A stretch of DNA of 64,000 nt from Pseudomonas sp. N040 (GTDB lineage: Bacteria > Pseudomonadota > Gammaproteobacteria > Pseudomonadales > Pseudomonadaceae), in contig NZ_JADOBE010000002.1 in assembly GCF_015637705.1 (NCBI RefSeq), forward strand, positions 355,454 to 419,453. The letters run 5' to 3'. The notes beneath the pieces were generated by a model that had not been told where the DNA came from, ran no database searches, and worked only from the letters and a program-made list of their open reading frames with translations. The position numbers and the translations under genes were made by a program. Numbering within the stretch: the first letter of the stretch is position 1; each line of letters starts with the position of its first letter. Below are positions 17,400 to 27,921 of this stretch, one piece after another.

Positions 17400-18833
17400 A
17401 TGCACCGTCTGCGCCCTGCCCTGCTTTGCGTCGCCTGCCTGATTGCCGCCCCCGCCATCGGTGATGACCTGCCCTCGTTCGGCGACTCCAGTTCCGGCAT
17501 TGTCTCGCAACAGGAGGAGCGCGAACTCGGGCATGCCTACCTGAGCATCATTCGCGGGCAGACGGCACAGATTCCCGACCCGTTGCTCAAGGATTACCTG
17601 GAAAACAACGTTTATCGGCTCGCCGAGTCAAGCCAGGTGCAGGATCGCCGCTTCAATTTCATCTTGCTGAAGAGTCGTCAACTGAATGCCTTTGCGGCGC
17701 CCGGCGGCATCATCGGCGTCAATGGCGGCCTGTTCCTCTACGCCCAGACCGAGGGCGAATTCTCCTCGGTTCTCGCCCACGAACTAGCACACCTGTCGCA
17801 ACGCCACTTCGCCCGCGGCGTCGAGGCCCAGCAGCAGATGCAGATACCGGTGATGGCCGCCATGCTCGGTGGCATCATCGCCATGGCCGCAGGTGCCGGG
17901 GATGCCGGCATAGCCGCGATCGCCTCGACCCAGGCCGCCGCCATGCAGGCGCAGCAACGTTTCTCCCGACAGAACGAGCAGGAAGCCGACCGTATCGGGA
18001 TGCAGACCCTGGAAAATGCCGGTTACGATCCGCGCAGCATGCCCGACATGTTCGGTCGTCTGATGAGCCAGTACCGCTATGACAGCCGGCCCCCCGAATT
18101 TCTCATGAGCCACCCGGTTACCGAATCGCGCATAGCCGACACCCGCAACCGCGCCGAGCAGTTTCCGGATGGCGGAGTAAAGGACACCACCCGCTACCAG
18201 CTGATGCGCACCCGCATCCAGCTGGTCTTTGAGGAAACCCCCGGGCTGGCAGCCAAACGCTTTCAGGCCATGCTGGCAGACGAGCCTGGCGCAGATCCGG
18301 CGCGGTATGGCCTGGCCATCGCGCAGATCCAGGGCGGCCAGCTCAAGCTGGCCGGTGAAAACCTCAAGCCGCTGCTGGACAAGGCGCCCAACGAAATCGT
18401 CTACAACCTGGCCCAGGTCGAACTGGACCTGACCGCCAAGCGGCTCGGCGAGGCTCGCGCCCGGATCGAGAAACTGCTCAAGTCATTCCCCAACAACTAT
18501 CCGGTACTGCAAGCGCTGACTGACTTGCAGGTCAAGGAAGGCAAGTCGGCACAGGCGGAAAAAACCCTCGACCAACTGGTCAGCCTGCGACCATACGATC
18601 CGGACATCTGGTATCAGGTTGCCGAGGTGCGCGGCCAGACTGGAAACATCATCGGCCTGCATCAGGCGCGGGCGGAGTTCTTCGCGCTGGTTGGCGACTA
18701 CCCGCAAGCGATCGAGCAGTTGAACTTTGCCAAGCGCCGTGCCGCAGCCAACTTCCCGCTGGCATCACGCATCGATACCCGGCAACAGCAGTTGATGGCC
18801 GAGCAGGCCATCATTCAGCAGATGATGCGCTGA
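17400..18833 (+). CDS. bepA: periplasmic M48 metalloprotease/TPR chaperone
   Basis: A 477-residue exported zinc protease that in E. coli promotes LptD maturation or degrades misassembled outer-membrane proteins. A signal peptide covers about residues 1-21 (AAPAIG). The M48 domain carries the zinc motif His127-Glu128-x-x-His131 (LAHELAHLSQRH) and a third ligand Glu195 in NEQEADRIG. TPR-like helices fill residues ~270-470. Length is close to BepA (487). It stands alone, convergent with nadA with only seven bases between their stop codons. Confidence 0.92.
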   Translation: MHRLRPALLCVACLIAAPAIGDDLPSFGDSSSGIVSQQEERELGHAYLSIIRGQTAQIPDPLLKDYLENNVYRLAESSQVQDRRFNFILLKSRQLNAFAAPGGIIGVNGGLFLYAQTEGEFSSVLAHELAHLSQRHFARGVEAQQQMQIPVMAAMLGGIIAMAAGAGDAGIAAIASTQAAAMQAQQRFSRQNEQEADRIGMQTLENAGYDPRSMPDMFGRLMSQYRYDSRPPEFLMSHPVTESRIADTRNRAEQFPDGGVKDTTRYQLMRTRIQLVFEETPGLAAKRFQAMLADEPGADPARYGLAIAQIQGGQLKLAGENLKPLLDKAPNEIVYNLAQVELDLTAKRLGEARARIEKLLKSFPNNYPVLQALTDLQVKEGKSAQAEKTLDQLVSLRPYDPDIWYQVAEVRGQTGNIIGLHQARAEFFALVGDYPQAIEQLNFAKRRAAANFPLASRIDTRQQQLMAEQAIIQQMMR

Positions 18834-18840
18834 CAGCGCC

Positions 18841-19899
18841 TCAGGCGTTGCCCGTCACGCGCAGGCGGGCAGCCTGATTGAAGTCCAGCATGCGCTTGAG
18901 CGGCTGCACTGCCCGCGGAATCAGCGCTGGATCCACCAGCACCTCGCCACTGCCCGTGCGCAGGCAATCCAGCGTGCGCTGCAGGGTATTCATGGCCATC
19001 CAGGGGCAATGCGCACAACTGCGGCAGGTCGCGCCGTAACCTGCCGTAGGCGCCTCGACGAACGTCTTGTCAGGGCACAACTGCTTCATCTTGTAGAAAA
19101 TGCCGCGGTCGGTAGCGACGATGAACATCTGGTTCGGCAGCTCCTGAGCCGCCTTGATCAGCTGGCTGGTCGAACCCACCGCATCCGCCAGCTCAATCAC
19201 CGCTTCCGGCGATTCGGGGTGCACCAGCACGGCGGCATCCGGGTACAGCGCCTTCAGGTCATGCAACTGGCGGGCCTTGAACTCTTCGTGAACAATGCAC
19301 GCGCCATCCCAGAGCAGCATGTCGGCGCCCGTTTCACGCTGGATATAGCGGCCGAGGTGCTGGTCCGGTGCCCAGAGAATCTTCTCGCCGTTATCCATCA
19401 GGCTTTCGACGATTTCCAGCGCACAACTGGAAGTCACCACCCAGTCGGCCCGCGCTTTGACGGCCGCCGAGGTATTGGCATAGACCACCACCGTACGTTC
19501 CGGGTGCTGGTCACAGAAGGCCGCGAACTCCTCAGCCGGGCAGCCCAGGTCCAGCGAGCAGGTCGCCTCCAGGGTCGGCATCAGCACGCGCTTTTCCGGG
19601 TTGAGGATCTTCGCCGTTTCACCCATGAACCTGACACCCGCCACCACCACCGTCTGCGCCGGATGCTGGTTGCCAAAGCGGGCCATTTCCAGCGAGTCGG
19701 AAACACAGCCACCGGTTTCTTCCGCCAGCGCCTGAATCACCGGATCACAGTAATAATGCGCGACCAGAACGGCATTCTGGCGCTTCAGCTCTGCGGCAAT
19801 CTCAACGCGGCAAGCCGCCTGTTGTTCCGCCGTCAGCTGTAGTGGCTGCTTGGCATCCAGATGGGCCTGAACCAGCAGGCGTTCGGAAATATGCGTCAT
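18841..19899 (-). CDS. nadA: quinolinate synthase
   Basis: A 352-residue [4Fe-4S] enzyme condensing iminoaspartate with dihydroxyacetone phosphate to quinolinate in de novo NAD synthesis. Conserved segments include [21 protein letters not shown], and the C-terminal [14 protein letters not shown]; the usual cluster cysteines are all present. ATG 19899 gives the family N-terminus; a 30-residue upstream extension reads into tRNA-side DNA and is discarded. The gene lies just downstream of tRNA-Lys on the same strand with no island between them. Confidence 0.96.
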   Translation of the reverse strand: MTHISERLLVQAHLDAKQPLQLTAEQQAACRVEIAAELKRQNAVLVAHYYCDPVIQALAEETGGCVSDSLEMARFGNQHPAQTVVVAGVRFMGETAKILNPEKRVLMPTLEATCSLDLGCPAEEFAAFCDQHPERTVVVYANTSAAVKARADWVVTSSCALEIVESLMDNGEKILWAPDQHLGRYIQRETGADMLLWDGACIVHEEFKARQLHDLKALYPDAAVLVHPESPEAVIELADAVGSTSQLIKAAQELPNQMFIVATDRGIFYKMKQLCPDKTFVEAPTAGYGATCRSCAHCPWMAMNTLQRTLDCLRTGSGEVLVDPALIPRAVQPLKRMLDFNQAARLRVTGNA

Positions 19900-20013
19900 A
19901 GTTGCTGACCTTGAGGACAACCGTGTGGCTGTACAAACGAAATATACCACCCAGGACTGGAAATCCGGAGCAGGTAAATAGTTGAGCAAGGAAAGGATGC
20001 TGCAGGGAAGGGG

Positions 20014-20089
20014 TGGTGGGTCGTGCAGGATTCGAACCTGCGACCAATTGGTTAAAAGCCAACTGCTCTACCAACTGAGCTAACGACCC
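20014..20089 (-). tRNA. tRNA-Lys (anticodon TTT)
   Basis: A complete cloverleaf is readable on the minus strand. The acceptor GGGTCGT pairs with its partner near 20018-20024, the discriminator is A, and CCA is encoded at 20014-20016. The anticodon loop CTTTTAA gives TTT (lysine). The D-arm AGCTCAGTTGGTAGAGC and T-loop TTCGAAT are standard. In P. aeruginosa the equivalent tRNA-Lys next to queC is an integration site for genomic islands; here nothing is inserted. Confidence 0.98.
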
Positions 20090-20140
20090 AACGCAAGCGC
20101 ATGATACTGATTCCATTCAGAAAATCAACTTTTCAAACAC

Positions 20141-20815
20141 TCACTGGTAACGAGTGGGATCGGCCAGACCCGCGCCGGCGAAGCCGGCGGCTCGCAGCCG
20201 GCAACTGTCGCAGCGACCACAGGCGCGCCCCTGCTCGTCCGCCTGGTAACAGGAAACCGTCAGCCCGTAATCGACCCCAAGCCGGGTGCCGGCCTGAATG
20301 ATCTGGGCCTTGCTCAGATACTGCAGGGGCGCCTGAATCCGGAAGCCCGGCCCTTCCACGCCGGCCTTGGTGGCCAGATTGGCCAGCTGCTCGAAGGCCC
20401 GGATGAACTCCGGCCGGCAATCCGGGTAGCCGGAATAATCCACTGCATTCACGCCGATGAAGATGTCGCCCGCCTCCAGCACCTCGGCCCAGCCGAGCGC
20501 CAGCGCCAGAAAGACCGTGTTGCGCGCCGGCACATAGGTCAGCGGAATGCCTTCGGCAGGGGTTTCCGGTACGGCGATGCTGCTGTCGGTCAGTGCCGAA
20601 CCACCGATGCCATTGAGGTTCAGGCCGACCACCTTGTGCTCGACCACGCCCAGCTGCCGGGCAATCTGCTCCGCCGCATGCAGTTCCGCACGATGGCGCT
20701 GCCCATAGTCGAAGCTCATGCTGTAACAGGCAAAGCCGTCGGCCTTGGCCATGGCTACCACGGTGGCCGAATCAAGCCCGCCGGACAGCAGGATTACCGC
20801 TCTTTTTTCGTTCAT
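20141..20815 (-). CDS. queC: 7-cyano-7-deazaguanine (preQ0) synthase
   Basis: A 224-residue ATP-dependent enzyme converting 7-carboxy-7-deazaguanine to preQ0 in queuosine synthesis. It has the PP-loop [11 protein letters not shown], followed by [12 protein letters not shown]. The C-terminal zinc site has four cysteines: [15 protein letters not shown] 20815 lies one base after the queE stop, so translation is probably coupled. It is the last gene before tRNA-Lys on this strand. Confidence 0.96.
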   Translation of the reverse strand: MNEKRAVILLSGGLDSATVVAMAKADGFACYSMSFDYGQRHRAELHAAEQIARQLGVVEHKVVGLNLNGIGGSALTDSSIAVPETPAEGIPLTYVPARNTVFLALALGWAEVLEAGDIFIGVNAVDYSGYPDCRPEFIRAFEQLANLATKAGVEGPGFRIQAPLQYLSKAQIIQAGTRLGVDYGLTVSCYQADEQGRACGRCDSCRLRAAGFAGAGLADPTRYQ

Positions 20816-20816
20816 C

Positions 20817-21464
20817 TCAATGTCCCGGCTCGTCGTTCCAGAGAATCTTGTGCAACTGCAATTGCAGACGCACCGGCAGGTTGTCGGCAATGATCCACTC
20901 AGCCAGATCGCGGGCTTTAAGCTCATGCTGGCTAGGCGAGAACAGCACTTCGCCGGCGCGTTGATCCAGCCGGTACTCGATCAGCTTGGAAACCGCCCAG
21001 TCATAGTCCGCCCGTGAACAGATAACGAATTTCACCTGATCATTACTGGTCAGCAGGCCAATATTCTCATAGCGATTGCGCGCCACTTCGTGTGAACCCG
21101 GGGTTTTCAGGTCTACCACCCGACTCACGCGCGGATCCACCGCGGCAATATCCAGCGCGCCGCTGGTTTCCAGTGACACCGCATAACCGGCATCGCACAG
21201 GCGCTGCAGCAAGGGAATGCAATTGGGCTGCGCCAACGGCTCACCACCAGTCACACAGACATGGCGCGGCTTGTATGCGGCCACTTTGGCCAGGATCTCG
21301 TCCAGGCTCTGGATCTCGCCGCCACTGAAGGCATAGGCCGTGTCGCAGTACTGGCAACGTAAAGGACAGCCGGTCAGGCGGACAAACACGGTAGGCAAGC
21401 CTGCTGTGCGTGTCTCGCCCTGCAGCGAGTAGAAAATCTCGGTAATGCGCAGGGTTTCTAGCAT
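20817..21464 (-). CDS. queE: 7-carboxy-7-deazaguanine synthase
   Basis: A 215-residue radical-SAM enzyme making the 7-deazaguanine core of queuosine. The cluster motif is Cys-x3-Cys-x2-Cys ([15 protein letters not shown]), preceded by [18 protein letters not shown] and the substrate-binding helices follow. The start at 21464 ([11 protein letters not shown]) fits the family. An ATG at 21497 with GGAGG close upstream is an alternative that would add 11 residues. queE-queC form a two-gene operon. The preceding terminator ends the Tol-Pal transcript upstream. Confidence 0.94.
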   Translation of the reverse strand: MLETLRITEIFYSLQGETRTAGLPTVFVRLTGCPLRCQYCDTAYAFSGGEIQSLDEILAKVAAYKPRHVCVTGGEPLAQPNCIPLLQRLCDAGYAVSLETSGALDIAAVDPRVSRVVDLKTPGSHEVARNRYENIGLLTSNDQVKFVICSRADYDWAVSKLIEYRLDQRAGEVLFSPSQHELKARDLAEWIIADNLPVRLQLQLHKILWNDEPGH

Positions 21465-21548
21465 GGTGACCACGGGCGTGATAGCGAAACAGGCCATCCG
21501 CCTCCGTTGCGTCTTGGTGACGAAAAATAGGGGATGGCGATTCTAACG

Positions 21549-21573
21549 AAAAAACCCGCGACTGGCGCGGGTT
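21549..21573 (-). terminator. rho-independent terminator of the tol-pal-cpoB transcript
   Basis: The stem AAACCCGCG/CGCGGGTTT with a short loop lies about 20 bases beyond the cpoB stop and runs into six T on the minus strand. Confidence 0.88.
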
Positions 21574-21595
21574 TAGTCCATCAAACAAACGTGTA

Positions 21596-22414
21596 TCAGA
21601 GGCCCTGGAGGTCCCGCTGGGCCAACTGGGCCGCCGAACTGCCCGGGAACTGGGTAATCACCCGCTGCAGGATGGTCTTGGCCTGGGCGGTATTGCCCTG
21701 GCGCAATTCGACATCTGCCAGCTTGTACAAGGAGTCCGGCACCTTCGGATGGCTTGGATAGACCTTGCTGACCTGAGCGAAGGCCTGCGCTGCCGCCGGC
21801 AAGTCACCCTGCGCCAGATTCACCTCGCCCAGCCAGTACTGCGCATTACCGGCGTACTGACTGTTGGGGTATTTGCGCAGGAAACCGCTGAACGCCTGGC
21901 TGGCCTTGGCAAAATCACGCGTCTTGATCAGGTCGAACGCCGCGTCGTAGTACAGCTTTTCTTTTGCCGGATCCGTCGGTTCGGCGCTAACCGCAGCCTG
22001 GTTCTGTACCGGCTGCGCGGGCATCACTGGCGCTGCGCTGGCATTGATTGCACCACCGGCAGCAGGACCTTGACTTGCCGGGGCACCCGCAGTGCCACCA
22101 GCCAAGCGCCGATCCAGATCCTGATAGCGCTCAAGCCCTTCCTGCCTGAGGCGCTGAATTTCGTTCTGCTGTTCTTCAAGCAGACCACGCAACTGCGCCA
22201 CTTCCTGCTGGAGTTGCTGCAACTGCATGAAAACCTGGCCTTGCGCCGAAACCGGGGCTGCTGCCCCGGCTCCTGCATAGGCACCCGCATTCTGGTAACC
22301 AGCCGGCGGATAACCGCTGGCAGTCCCATCAACTTCAACTACCGGAACCTCGGCCAGCGCCCCAAGGGGCAGGCTGAGGGCCAACAGAGTCAGAATGCGG
22401 TTGTACTTTGACAT
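21596..22414 (-). CDS. cpoB: cell division coordinator CpoB (YbgF)
   Basis: A 272-residue periplasmic protein that links Tol-mediated outer-membrane constriction to PBP1B peptidoglycan synthesis. A signal peptide ends near GALA-E. Residues ~60-100 form a coiled coil (QLQQLQQEVAQLRGLLEEQQ and on) that trimerises in E. coli, then an Ala/Pro-rich linker, then TPR repeats from ~145 (EKLYYDAAFDLIKTRDF) to the end. It follows pal by six bases at the end of the tol operon, as expected. Confidence 0.95.
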   Translation of the reverse strand: MSKYNRILTLLALSLPLGALAEVPVVEVDGTASGYPPAGYQNAGAYAGAGAAAPVSAQGQVFMQLQQLQQEVAQLRGLLEEQQNEIQRLRQEGLERYQDLDRRLAGGTAGAPASQGPAAGGAINASAAPVMPAQPVQNQAAVSAEPTDPAKEKLYYDAAFDLIKTRDFAKASQAFSGFLRKYPNSQYAGNAQYWLGEVNLAQGDLPAAAQAFAQVSKVYPSHPKVPDSLYKLADVELRQGNTAQAKTILQRVITQFPGSSAAQLAQRDLQGL

Positions 22415-22420
22415 GACTGA

Positions 22421-22924
22421 TTACTTGGTCATTTCAACGCGACGGTTCTGGGCCCAGGCTTGCTCGTCGTTACCCATGGCAACCGGACGCTCTTCACCGT
22501 AGGAAACCACTTCCAGCTGAGCCGGGGAGACACCCTGCAGAACCAGGTAGCGCTGCACAGCCTGGGCACGACGCTCGCCCAGAGCCATGTTGTATTCACG
22601 GGTGCCGCGCTCGTCGGTGTTGCCAGACAGTACTACGCGCTGACCATTGCCTTTCAGGTCCTTGGCATGTACGTCGAGGGCGCGCATGGCTTCCGGCTGC
22701 AGATCCGAGCTGTCATAGGCGAAGTAGAACACGGTGATGGCACGCAGGGCGGCTTCATCGCTCATGCTGCTGTCCAGGCCGCTGCCATTGGCACCAGCGT
22801 TGTACCCGGCATTAGGATCGACAGCACCTTCACCGGCAGCATCACCGCTCTTCGAGGAACAGCCGACAACAACGGCCAGAGCCAGTGCAACAGCGGCAAG
22901 TTTGCCGAATTTCAACATTTCCAT
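22421..22924 (-). CDS. pal: peptidoglycan-associated lipoprotein
   Basis: A 167-residue outer-membrane lipoprotein that binds peptidoglycan and TolB. The signal peptide [20 protein letters not shown] ends at lipobox VVGC, followed by a Ser/Gly-rich linker and an OmpA-like domain with [19 protein letters not shown], which carries the peptidoglycan-binding Asp and Arg. I prefer ATG 22924: AGGAG is then seven bases away, whereas the ATG at 22927 leaves four. Pseudomonads call this gene oprL. Confidence 0.96.
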   Translation of the reverse strand: MEMLKFGKLAAVALALAVVVGCSSKSGDAAGEGAVDPNAGYNAGANGSGLDSSMSDEAALRAITVFYFAYDSSDLQPEAMRALDVHAKDLKGNGQRVVLSGNTDERGTREYNMALGERRAQAVQRYLVLQGVSPAQLEVVSYGEERPVAMGNDEQAWAQNRRVEMTK

Positions 22925-22976
22925 CATGTAACTCCTGGTAGGTTTGAGTTTTTAATTCAGTGGGGCAATAACCGCT

Positions 22977-24275
22977 CTAATTCAGATAAGGCGACCAGGA
23001 AGGCTCCTGGACTTGGCCTTGGGCAGTGGGCAGTGGTGTCCGCACTCGACCATTGGTCGAAGCAAGCATCAGCACACCTCGGCCCTGCTGGCGGGTGGCG
23101 TAGATTACCATGGTCCCGTTGGGGGCAACAGTAGGCGACTCGTCCAGACTGGTTTCCGAGATGATGCGCAAACTGCCGCGCTGCAAGTCCTGGGCGGCCA
23201 CACGGAACACCGCATAGCCATCCTGGCGATGCACCATCACCAGGGTCTTTTCATCTGCCGAGAGCTTGGGGTTGGCGTTGTAGTTACCGACAAAGGTCAC
23301 CCTTTCGGTTGCACCACTATTGATATTTACCTTGTAAATCTGCGGTTTTCCGGCCCGATCGGAGGTGAAATAGATGGTCTGGCCGTCCTTGCCCCAGAAT
23401 GGTTCGGTATCGATACCGCTCTGGTTGGTCACCCGCTTGAGCTGACGGCTGGCCACATCCATCACATAAATTTCCGGATTGCCGTCCTTGGAGAGCACCA
23501 GAGCCAGGCGGTTGCCGTCTGGCGACCAGGCTGGCGCGCCATTCAGGCCGGGAAAATTGGTCATCTGCTCGCGCCGGCCGGTATCCACGTACTGGATAAA
23601 GATGCGCGGCTTCTTCTGCTCGAAGGACACATAGGCGATACGCTTGCCGTCCGGCGCATAGCTCGGCGAGAGAATCGGTTCGCGCGACTGCAGCAGGGTG
23701 ACCGCACGGGCACCGTCATAGTCCGATCGCTGCAGGGTGTAACGCGCATTGTTCGGCGCAAAGCGCTCGACGGTGACATAGAGCAGGCGGGTCGAAAAGG
23801 CACCACGGATGCCCGTGAGCTTTTCGAACGACTGATCGGCAATGTGGTGAGCCATGTCCCGCAACTGCTCAACGCCACCGCTGACGGTGCCGGCCATTAC
23901 CTGCTGCTCGGTGGTCACATTGAACACGGCAAAACTGACCTGCAGGCGCCCCCCCGCCGGGGTGATATTGCCGATCAGCAGGTATTGCGCGCCTACCGCC
24001 TTCCAGTCGCGATAAATGATTTCCGCAGGCTGGCTGGGCTGGCTGATCATGTTCTGCCGGGCAATCGGCTCGAAAAAGCCGGAGTTGCGCATATCGCTGC
24101 CGATGATGCTGGACAGGTCTTCCGGCAACACCGAGCCAGCCTGCCAGCCGAACGGCACTACGGCAATCGGGATTGCCCGATCCGTGCCACGCGAGATCAG
24201 CAGCGGATCCGCTGCCTGAACGCTGCCAACCAGCAGCGTCAGGCCGAGTAGCAGGATATGGATGAGTTTATTCAC
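22977..24275 (-). CDS. tolB: Tol-Pal system protein TolB
   Basis: A 432-residue periplasmic protein. The signal peptide ends near SVQA-A; an N-terminal alpha/beta domain (~25-165) carries the TolA-contact region, and a six-bladed propeller of TolB repeats ([32 protein letters not shown] and similar) fills the rest. It partners Pal and TolA to keep the outer membrane attached during division. Its start overlaps the tolA stop by four bases, indicating translational coupling. Confidence 0.97.
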   Translation of the reverse strand: MNKLIHILLLGLTLLVGSVQAADPLLISRGTDRAIPIAVVPFGWQAGSVLPEDLSSIIGSDMRNSGFFEPIARQNMISQPSQPAEIIYRDWKAVGAQYLLIGNITPAGGRLQVSFAVFNVTTEQQVMAGTVSGGVEQLRDMAHHIADQSFEKLTGIRGAFSTRLLYVTVERFAPNNARYTLQRSDYDGARAVTLLQSREPILSPSYAPDGKRIAYVSFEQKKPRIFIQYVDTGRREQMTNFPGLNGAPAWSPDGNRLALVLSKDGNPEIYVMDVASRQLKRVTNQSGIDTEPFWGKDGQTIYFTSDRAGKPQIYKVNINSGATERVTFVGNYNANPKLSADEKTLVMVHRQDGYAVFRVAAQDLQRGSLRIISETSLDESPTVAPNGTMVIYATRQQGRGVLMLASTNGRVRTPLPTAQGQVQEPSWSPYLN

Positions 24276-25183
24276 AGAGACAAGTCCTCCGGTTTGAAAA
24301 TGACGCGCCTTTTACGATACATGGCATCGAAAGTCGCACGGTCGAGCTGTTGCATTTCCTGAATCCGGCCGACGTTGCGCACCGCAGCAACGGCCGAGTT
24401 GTCGAAGGGCAGGTCACCACTGGAGCGGGTCACGCTGGCGTTGCTGATGGTGCCATCGGGCAGCATCTCGATCAGCACCTCGACACTCATGCCGTTACGC
24501 GCAGACGGCGGGCGCTGCCATTGCTCACTGACCAGTTTGATCAGCAGATCATCCAGATTACCCGCCACCTGGTCGCCGACGGTATCGGCCAGCGCCTGCT
24601 GGTACTCGGTGTTTTCGGCAAGCAGCTCAGCCAGCGCCTGCGCCTTCTTGTCCTCCGCAGCCTTGCGCGAGGCTTCCTGCGCAGCCTTCTTCTTGGCGGC
24701 TTCTGCGGCAGCTTTCTTCTTCGCCTCTTCCGCAGCGGCCTTCTTCTTGGCTTCCTCGGCGGCCTTTTTCTTCTCTTGTTCGGACTTCTTCTTGGCAATT
24801 TCAGCCTGTTTCTTCTGCTCGGCCGCCTTCTTGGTCGCTTCTGCCTTTTTCTGTTCGGCCACTTTCTTCTGCTCGGCCGCCTTGGCAGCGGCAGCTTGCT
24901 TTTGCTGTTCGACCTTCTTGGTTTCCAGCTGCTCGACCTGATTGCTCGGCGCAGCGGTCTTCTTCGCCTCGCCAGCGATTTTCTGCGGCGTCTGGGTAGT
25001 TGCCCGGCTCTGCGACTTGAGCTGGTACAGGGTGGTCTGGATGATCGGGCGCGCGGGTGGCAGCTCCGGGGTGAACTGGAAGCTGACAAACAACAGGACA
25101 AACATCAGCAGGTGCAGCGAAAGCGCCCATACCACTGGCCAGAAATAACTTTCCGAGGGAGACCGCTCGCTCAGATGTCGCAT
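24272..25183 (-). CDS. tolA: Tol-Pal system protein TolA
   Basis: A 303-residue inner-membrane protein. One transmembrane helix near 15-37 is followed by a long Ala/Lys/Glu helical domain (about 90-205, built of [13 protein letters not shown] units) that spans the periplasm, and a C-terminal globular domain (~215-303) that contacts Pal/TolB. The repeats cause extensive open frames on the opposite strand, which are not genes. Its ATG overlaps the tolR stop (TGATG). Confidence 0.96.
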   Translation of the reverse strand: MRHLSERSPSESYFWPVVWALSLHLLMFVLLFVSFQFTPELPPARPIIQTTLYQLKSQSRATTQTPQKIAGEAKKTAAPSNQVEQLETKKVEQQKQAAAAKAAEQKKVAEQKKAEATKKAAEQKKQAEIAKKKSEQEKKKAAEEAKKKAAAEEAKKKAAAEAAKKKAAQEASRKAAEDKKAQALAELLAENTEYQQALADTVGDQVAGNLDDLLIKLVSEQWQRPPSARNGMSVEVLIEMLPDGTISNASVTRSSGDLPFDNSAVAAVRNVGRIQEMQQLDRATFDAMYRKRRVIFKPEDLSL

Positions 25184-25641
25184 CAGGGAGCCTCGGTAAT
25201 CAGCCCGACATTGCTGACGCCAGCCTGCTGCAGACCGCCCATGACTTTCATCACCGCCTCGTAGGGCACGCGCTTGTCACCGCGCACGAAGACCTGCACC
25301 GCCTTGCCCTGGCCGCTGTTGGCACCGAGGATGCTGCTCACGGCACTGATCAGTTGCGGCAGCTCCGTAGAGACCTCGCTGCCCTTGCCCTGGTCGGGAT
25401 CGACTTCCTCGCCCATGTTCCAGTAGTAGGTCTGGTCAGCCTTGATCGAGATGGTCAGTACCCGCGAGTCATTGTCCTGCGGCAAGGCCTGGCTCGAGAC
25501 CTTGGGCAGGTCGACCTTGACGCCCTGGTTGAGCATCGGGGCGGTCACCATGAAGATGACCAGCAGCACCAGCATCACGTCGATGTAGGGCACCACGTTC
25601 ATTTCGGCAACCGGTTTGCGTCTTTTGCGAATTCTGGCCAT
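25183..25641 (-). CDS. tolR: Tol-Pal system protein TolR (ExbD family)
   Basis: A 152-residue inner-membrane protein with one N-terminal transmembrane helix. The helix, PYIDVMLVLLVIFMVTAPM, contains the Asp essential for proton-driven motion in ExbD/TolR proteins. The C-terminal periplasmic domain is about 100 residues. It works with TolQ as the proton channel energising TolA. The stop overlaps the tolA start and the gene lies 11 bases after tolQ. Confidence 0.97.
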   Translation of the reverse strand: MARIRKRRKPVAEMNVVPYIDVMLVLLVIFMVTAPMLNQGVKVDLPKVSSQALPQDNDSRVLTISIKADQTYYWNMGEEVDPDQGKGSEVSTELPQLISAVSSILGANSGQGKAVQVFVRGDKRVPYEAVMKVMGGLQQAGVSNVGLITEAP

Positions 25642-25652
25642 GGCGTCAGCCC

Positions 25653-26348
25653 TCAGTCATCGGAGCTGTGGACTTTGCGGTGCAGGATTGCCTGGAACTC
25701 GTCGGCGAAGGTGTAATAACGGCCAATCAGCATCTCGCCACGCGCGGCGAAGCGGTTATAGGCAATCACTGCCGGAATCGCCGCAAACAGGCCGATAGCC
25801 GTGGCAATCAGCGCCTCGGCGATCCCTGGCGCCACCGTGGCCAGCGTCGCCTGCTGTACCTGGGCCAGGCCGCGGAACGAGTTCATGATCCCCCACACCG
25901 TGCCAAACAGACCGACATACGGACTGGTGGAGCCGACGGTTGCCAGAAACGGCAGGCTCTGCTCGAGCTTCTCTTCTTCGCGGGAAATCGCCACACGCAT
26001 CGCCCGATTCACCCCGTCCATCACCGCATCCGGATCAAAACCCGATTGCTGGCGCAGACGCGAGAACTCCTTGAAGCCGGCACGGAAGATCTGCTCCAGC
26101 CCGGAATCCGGATCAGGCGTAGTGCCCACCTGGCGATACAGCTTGGACAGGTCGATCCCCGACCAGAAGCGCTCCTCGAAGCTGTCGAGACCACGCTTGG
26201 CGTGACGCAACATGGCGCTGCGCTGGAAAATCATCATCCATGAGGTGACCGAGGCAGCCAGCAATGCGAGCATTACCAACTGCACCACAAAACTGGCATT
26301 GCTGATCAGACTCCACATGGACATATGGTCGACGGCGTTAGCTTCCAC
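25653..26348 (-). CDS. tolQ: Tol-Pal system protein TolQ (MotA/ExbB family)
   Basis: A 231-residue inner-membrane protein with three transmembrane helices (about 15-35, 135-157 and 170-192). The conserved stretch PYVGLFGTVWGIMNSF and the Thr/Gly-rich third helix (GIAEALIATAIGLFAAIPAV) are typical of ExbB/TolQ. It forms a pentameric proton channel around TolR. It lies 24 bases after ybgC in the operon. Confidence 0.97.
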   Translation of the reverse strand: MEANAVDHMSMWSLISNASFVVQLVMLALLAASVTSWMMIFQRSAMLRHAKRGLDSFEERFWSGIDLSKLYRQVGTTPDPDSGLEQIFRAGFKEFSRLRQQSGFDPDAVMDGVNRAMRVAISREEEKLEQSLPFLATVGSTSPYVGLFGTVWGIMNSFRGLAQVQQATLATVAPGIAEALIATAIGLFAAIPAVIAYNRFAARGEMLIGRYYTFADEFQAILHRKVHSSDD

Positions 26349-26372
26349 GCTGCATCTCCTGTTTGGAAAGAC

Positions 26373-26810
26373 TCACTGGGAAAGCCCCGGATCACTGGCA
26401 AAGGCTGCATGCAGCGCTTCGGGTATGGCCCGTGGCTTCAAATTGTCGGCGCGCACACAGGCCACCAGGAACTGCCCCTCACAGAGCAGCAGATCATCTG
26501 CAACACGCCGCACCTGCTGGCGAAAGCGCAGACTGGCACGGTTCAGCTCGATGACCTCGGCAGTCACCTGCAACACATCATCCAGCCTTGCCGGCGAGCG
26601 GTAGCGCGCCTCGACCGAATGCACCACGAACAGCAAGCCTTCCTCTGCCAGCTGCGACTGGGCATAGCCCAGGCTGCGCAGACGCTCGGTACGGGCGCGC
26701 TCCATGAACTTGAGGTAATTGACGTAGTAAACAATCCCGCCGGCGTCGGTGTCTTCAAAATACACCCGGCAGTCATGGGTAAATGGCTGGGCCTTATTTT
26801 GCGCGCGCAT
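26373..26810 (-). CDS. ybgC: acyl-CoA thioesterase YbgC
   Basis: A 145-residue hot-dog-fold thioesterase of the 4-hydroxybenzoyl-CoA thioesterase type. The active-site signature [24 protein letters not shown] contains the catalytic Asp. It is the first gene of the tol-pal operon in most gammaproteobacteria. In E. coli it hydrolyses short-chain or malonyl-type acyl-CoAs and interacts with acyl carrier protein; its link to Tol function is unclear. RuvB ends 52 bases upstream on the same strand. Confidence 0.93.
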   Translation of the reverse strand: MRAQNKAQPFTHDCRVYFEDTDAGGIVYYVNYLKFMERARTERLRSLGYAQSQLAEEGLLFVVHSVEARYRSPARLDDVLQVTAEVIELNRASLRFRQQVRRVADDLLLCEGQFLVACVRADNLKPRAIPEALHAAFASDPGLSQ

Positions 26811-26862
26811 ACTTTAGTGCTTACTCCTGCCCTTGCCAATCAGCCAAGTGCTTGTTTTCAAA

Positions 26863-27915
26863 CTAATCATCGCTCACATCGAACAAATCAGCCGCCTGCA
26901 GGCCGGCGAGCCGTCCCGGCAGGTTCAAACCGAAATGCAGGTAGGCATGCCGGGTCACCACCCGCCCGCGCGGAGTGCGCATGATATACCCTTGCTGGAT
27001 CAGATAGGGCTCCAGCACGTCCTCAATGGTGTGCCGTTCTTCACTGATGGCGGCCGCCAGGCTGTCGATCCCGACCGGTCCGCCATCGAATTTCTCGATC
27101 ATTGCCAGCAGCAGCCGGCGATCCTGATGGTCGAAGCCCTGTTCGTCGACATCCAGCAGGTTCAGCGCCAGATCGGCGATTGGCCGGGTGATCTGTCCCT
27201 TGCCCCGCACCTCGGCAAAATCACGCACGCGGCGCAGCAGGCGATTGGCGATCCGCGGGGTACCACGGGCCCGGCGGGCAATCTCGAAGGCGCCGTCAGG
27301 CTCGACATGCAGGCCGAGAATACCGCCCGAACGACTGACGATGGTCGACAAATCCGCGGCACTGTAGAACTCCAGCCGCTGCACGATGCCGAAGCGGTCA
27401 CGCAGCGGATTGGTCAGCATGCCGGCACGGGTGGTGGCACCCACCAGGGTAAACGGCGGCAGGTCCAGCTTGATCGAACGCGCGCCGGGGCCCTCGCCAA
27501 TCATGATGTCGAGCTGGAAATCCTCCATCGCCGGGTACAGCACTTCCTCGACGATCGGCGGTAACCGATGGATTTCGTCGATGAACAGTACATCGCCCGG
27601 CTCAAGGTTGGTCAGCAGTGCCGCCAGGTCTCCGGGCCGTTCCAGCACCGGCCCGGACGTGCTCTTGAGCGAGACGCCCATTTCCTGGGCGATGATATGC
27701 GCCAGAGTGGTCTTGCCCAGCCCCGGCGGGCCGAAAATCAGGGTGTGATCGAGCGGCTCGTTACGCCCGCGGGCAGCCTGGATGAACAGTTCCATCTGAT
27801 CGCGTACGACCGGCTGGCCAATGTAATCGGCCAGGCTGAGCGGACGAATCGCCCGGTCCAGTTGCTCATCGCGGTCACGCCCGCCGGTTGTTACCAGTCG
27901 ATCGGCTTCAATCAT
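26863..27915 (-). CDS. ruvB: Holliday junction helicase RuvB
   Basis: A 350-residue AAA+ motor for branch migration of Holliday junctions. Visible are Walker [13 protein letters not shown], Walker B FIDEIH, sensor TTRAG and a C-terminal winged-helix with [13 protein letters not shown]. Length matches the family (336-352). It follows ruvA by six bases in the usual ruvC-ruvA-ruvB order. No LexA box is evident immediately upstream of ruvC. Confidence 0.97.
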   Translation of the reverse strand: MIEADRLVTTGGRDRDEQLDRAIRPLSLADYIGQPVVRDQMELFIQAARGRNEPLDHTLIFGPPGLGKTTLAHIIAQEMGVSLKSTSGPVLERPGDLAALLTNLEPGDVLFIDEIHRLPPIVEEVLYPAMEDFQLDIMIGEGPGARSIKLDLPPFTLVGATTRAGMLTNPLRDRFGIVQRLEFYSAADLSTIVSRSGGILGLHVEPDGAFEIARRARGTPRIANRLLRRVRDFAEVRGKGQITRPIADLALNLLDVDEQGFDHQDRRLLLAMIEKFDGGPVGIDSLAAAISEERHTIEDVLEPYLIQQGYIMRTPRGRVVTRHAYLHFGLNLPGRLAGLQAADLFDVSDD

Positions 27916-27921
27916 TGCGGC

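Noticed and set aside
24350..25264. Long open frames opposite tolA
   Set aside because: They mirror the Ala/Lys/Glu repeats of TolA on the other strand (leucine/phenylalanine-rich readings) and have no start context or family resemblance.
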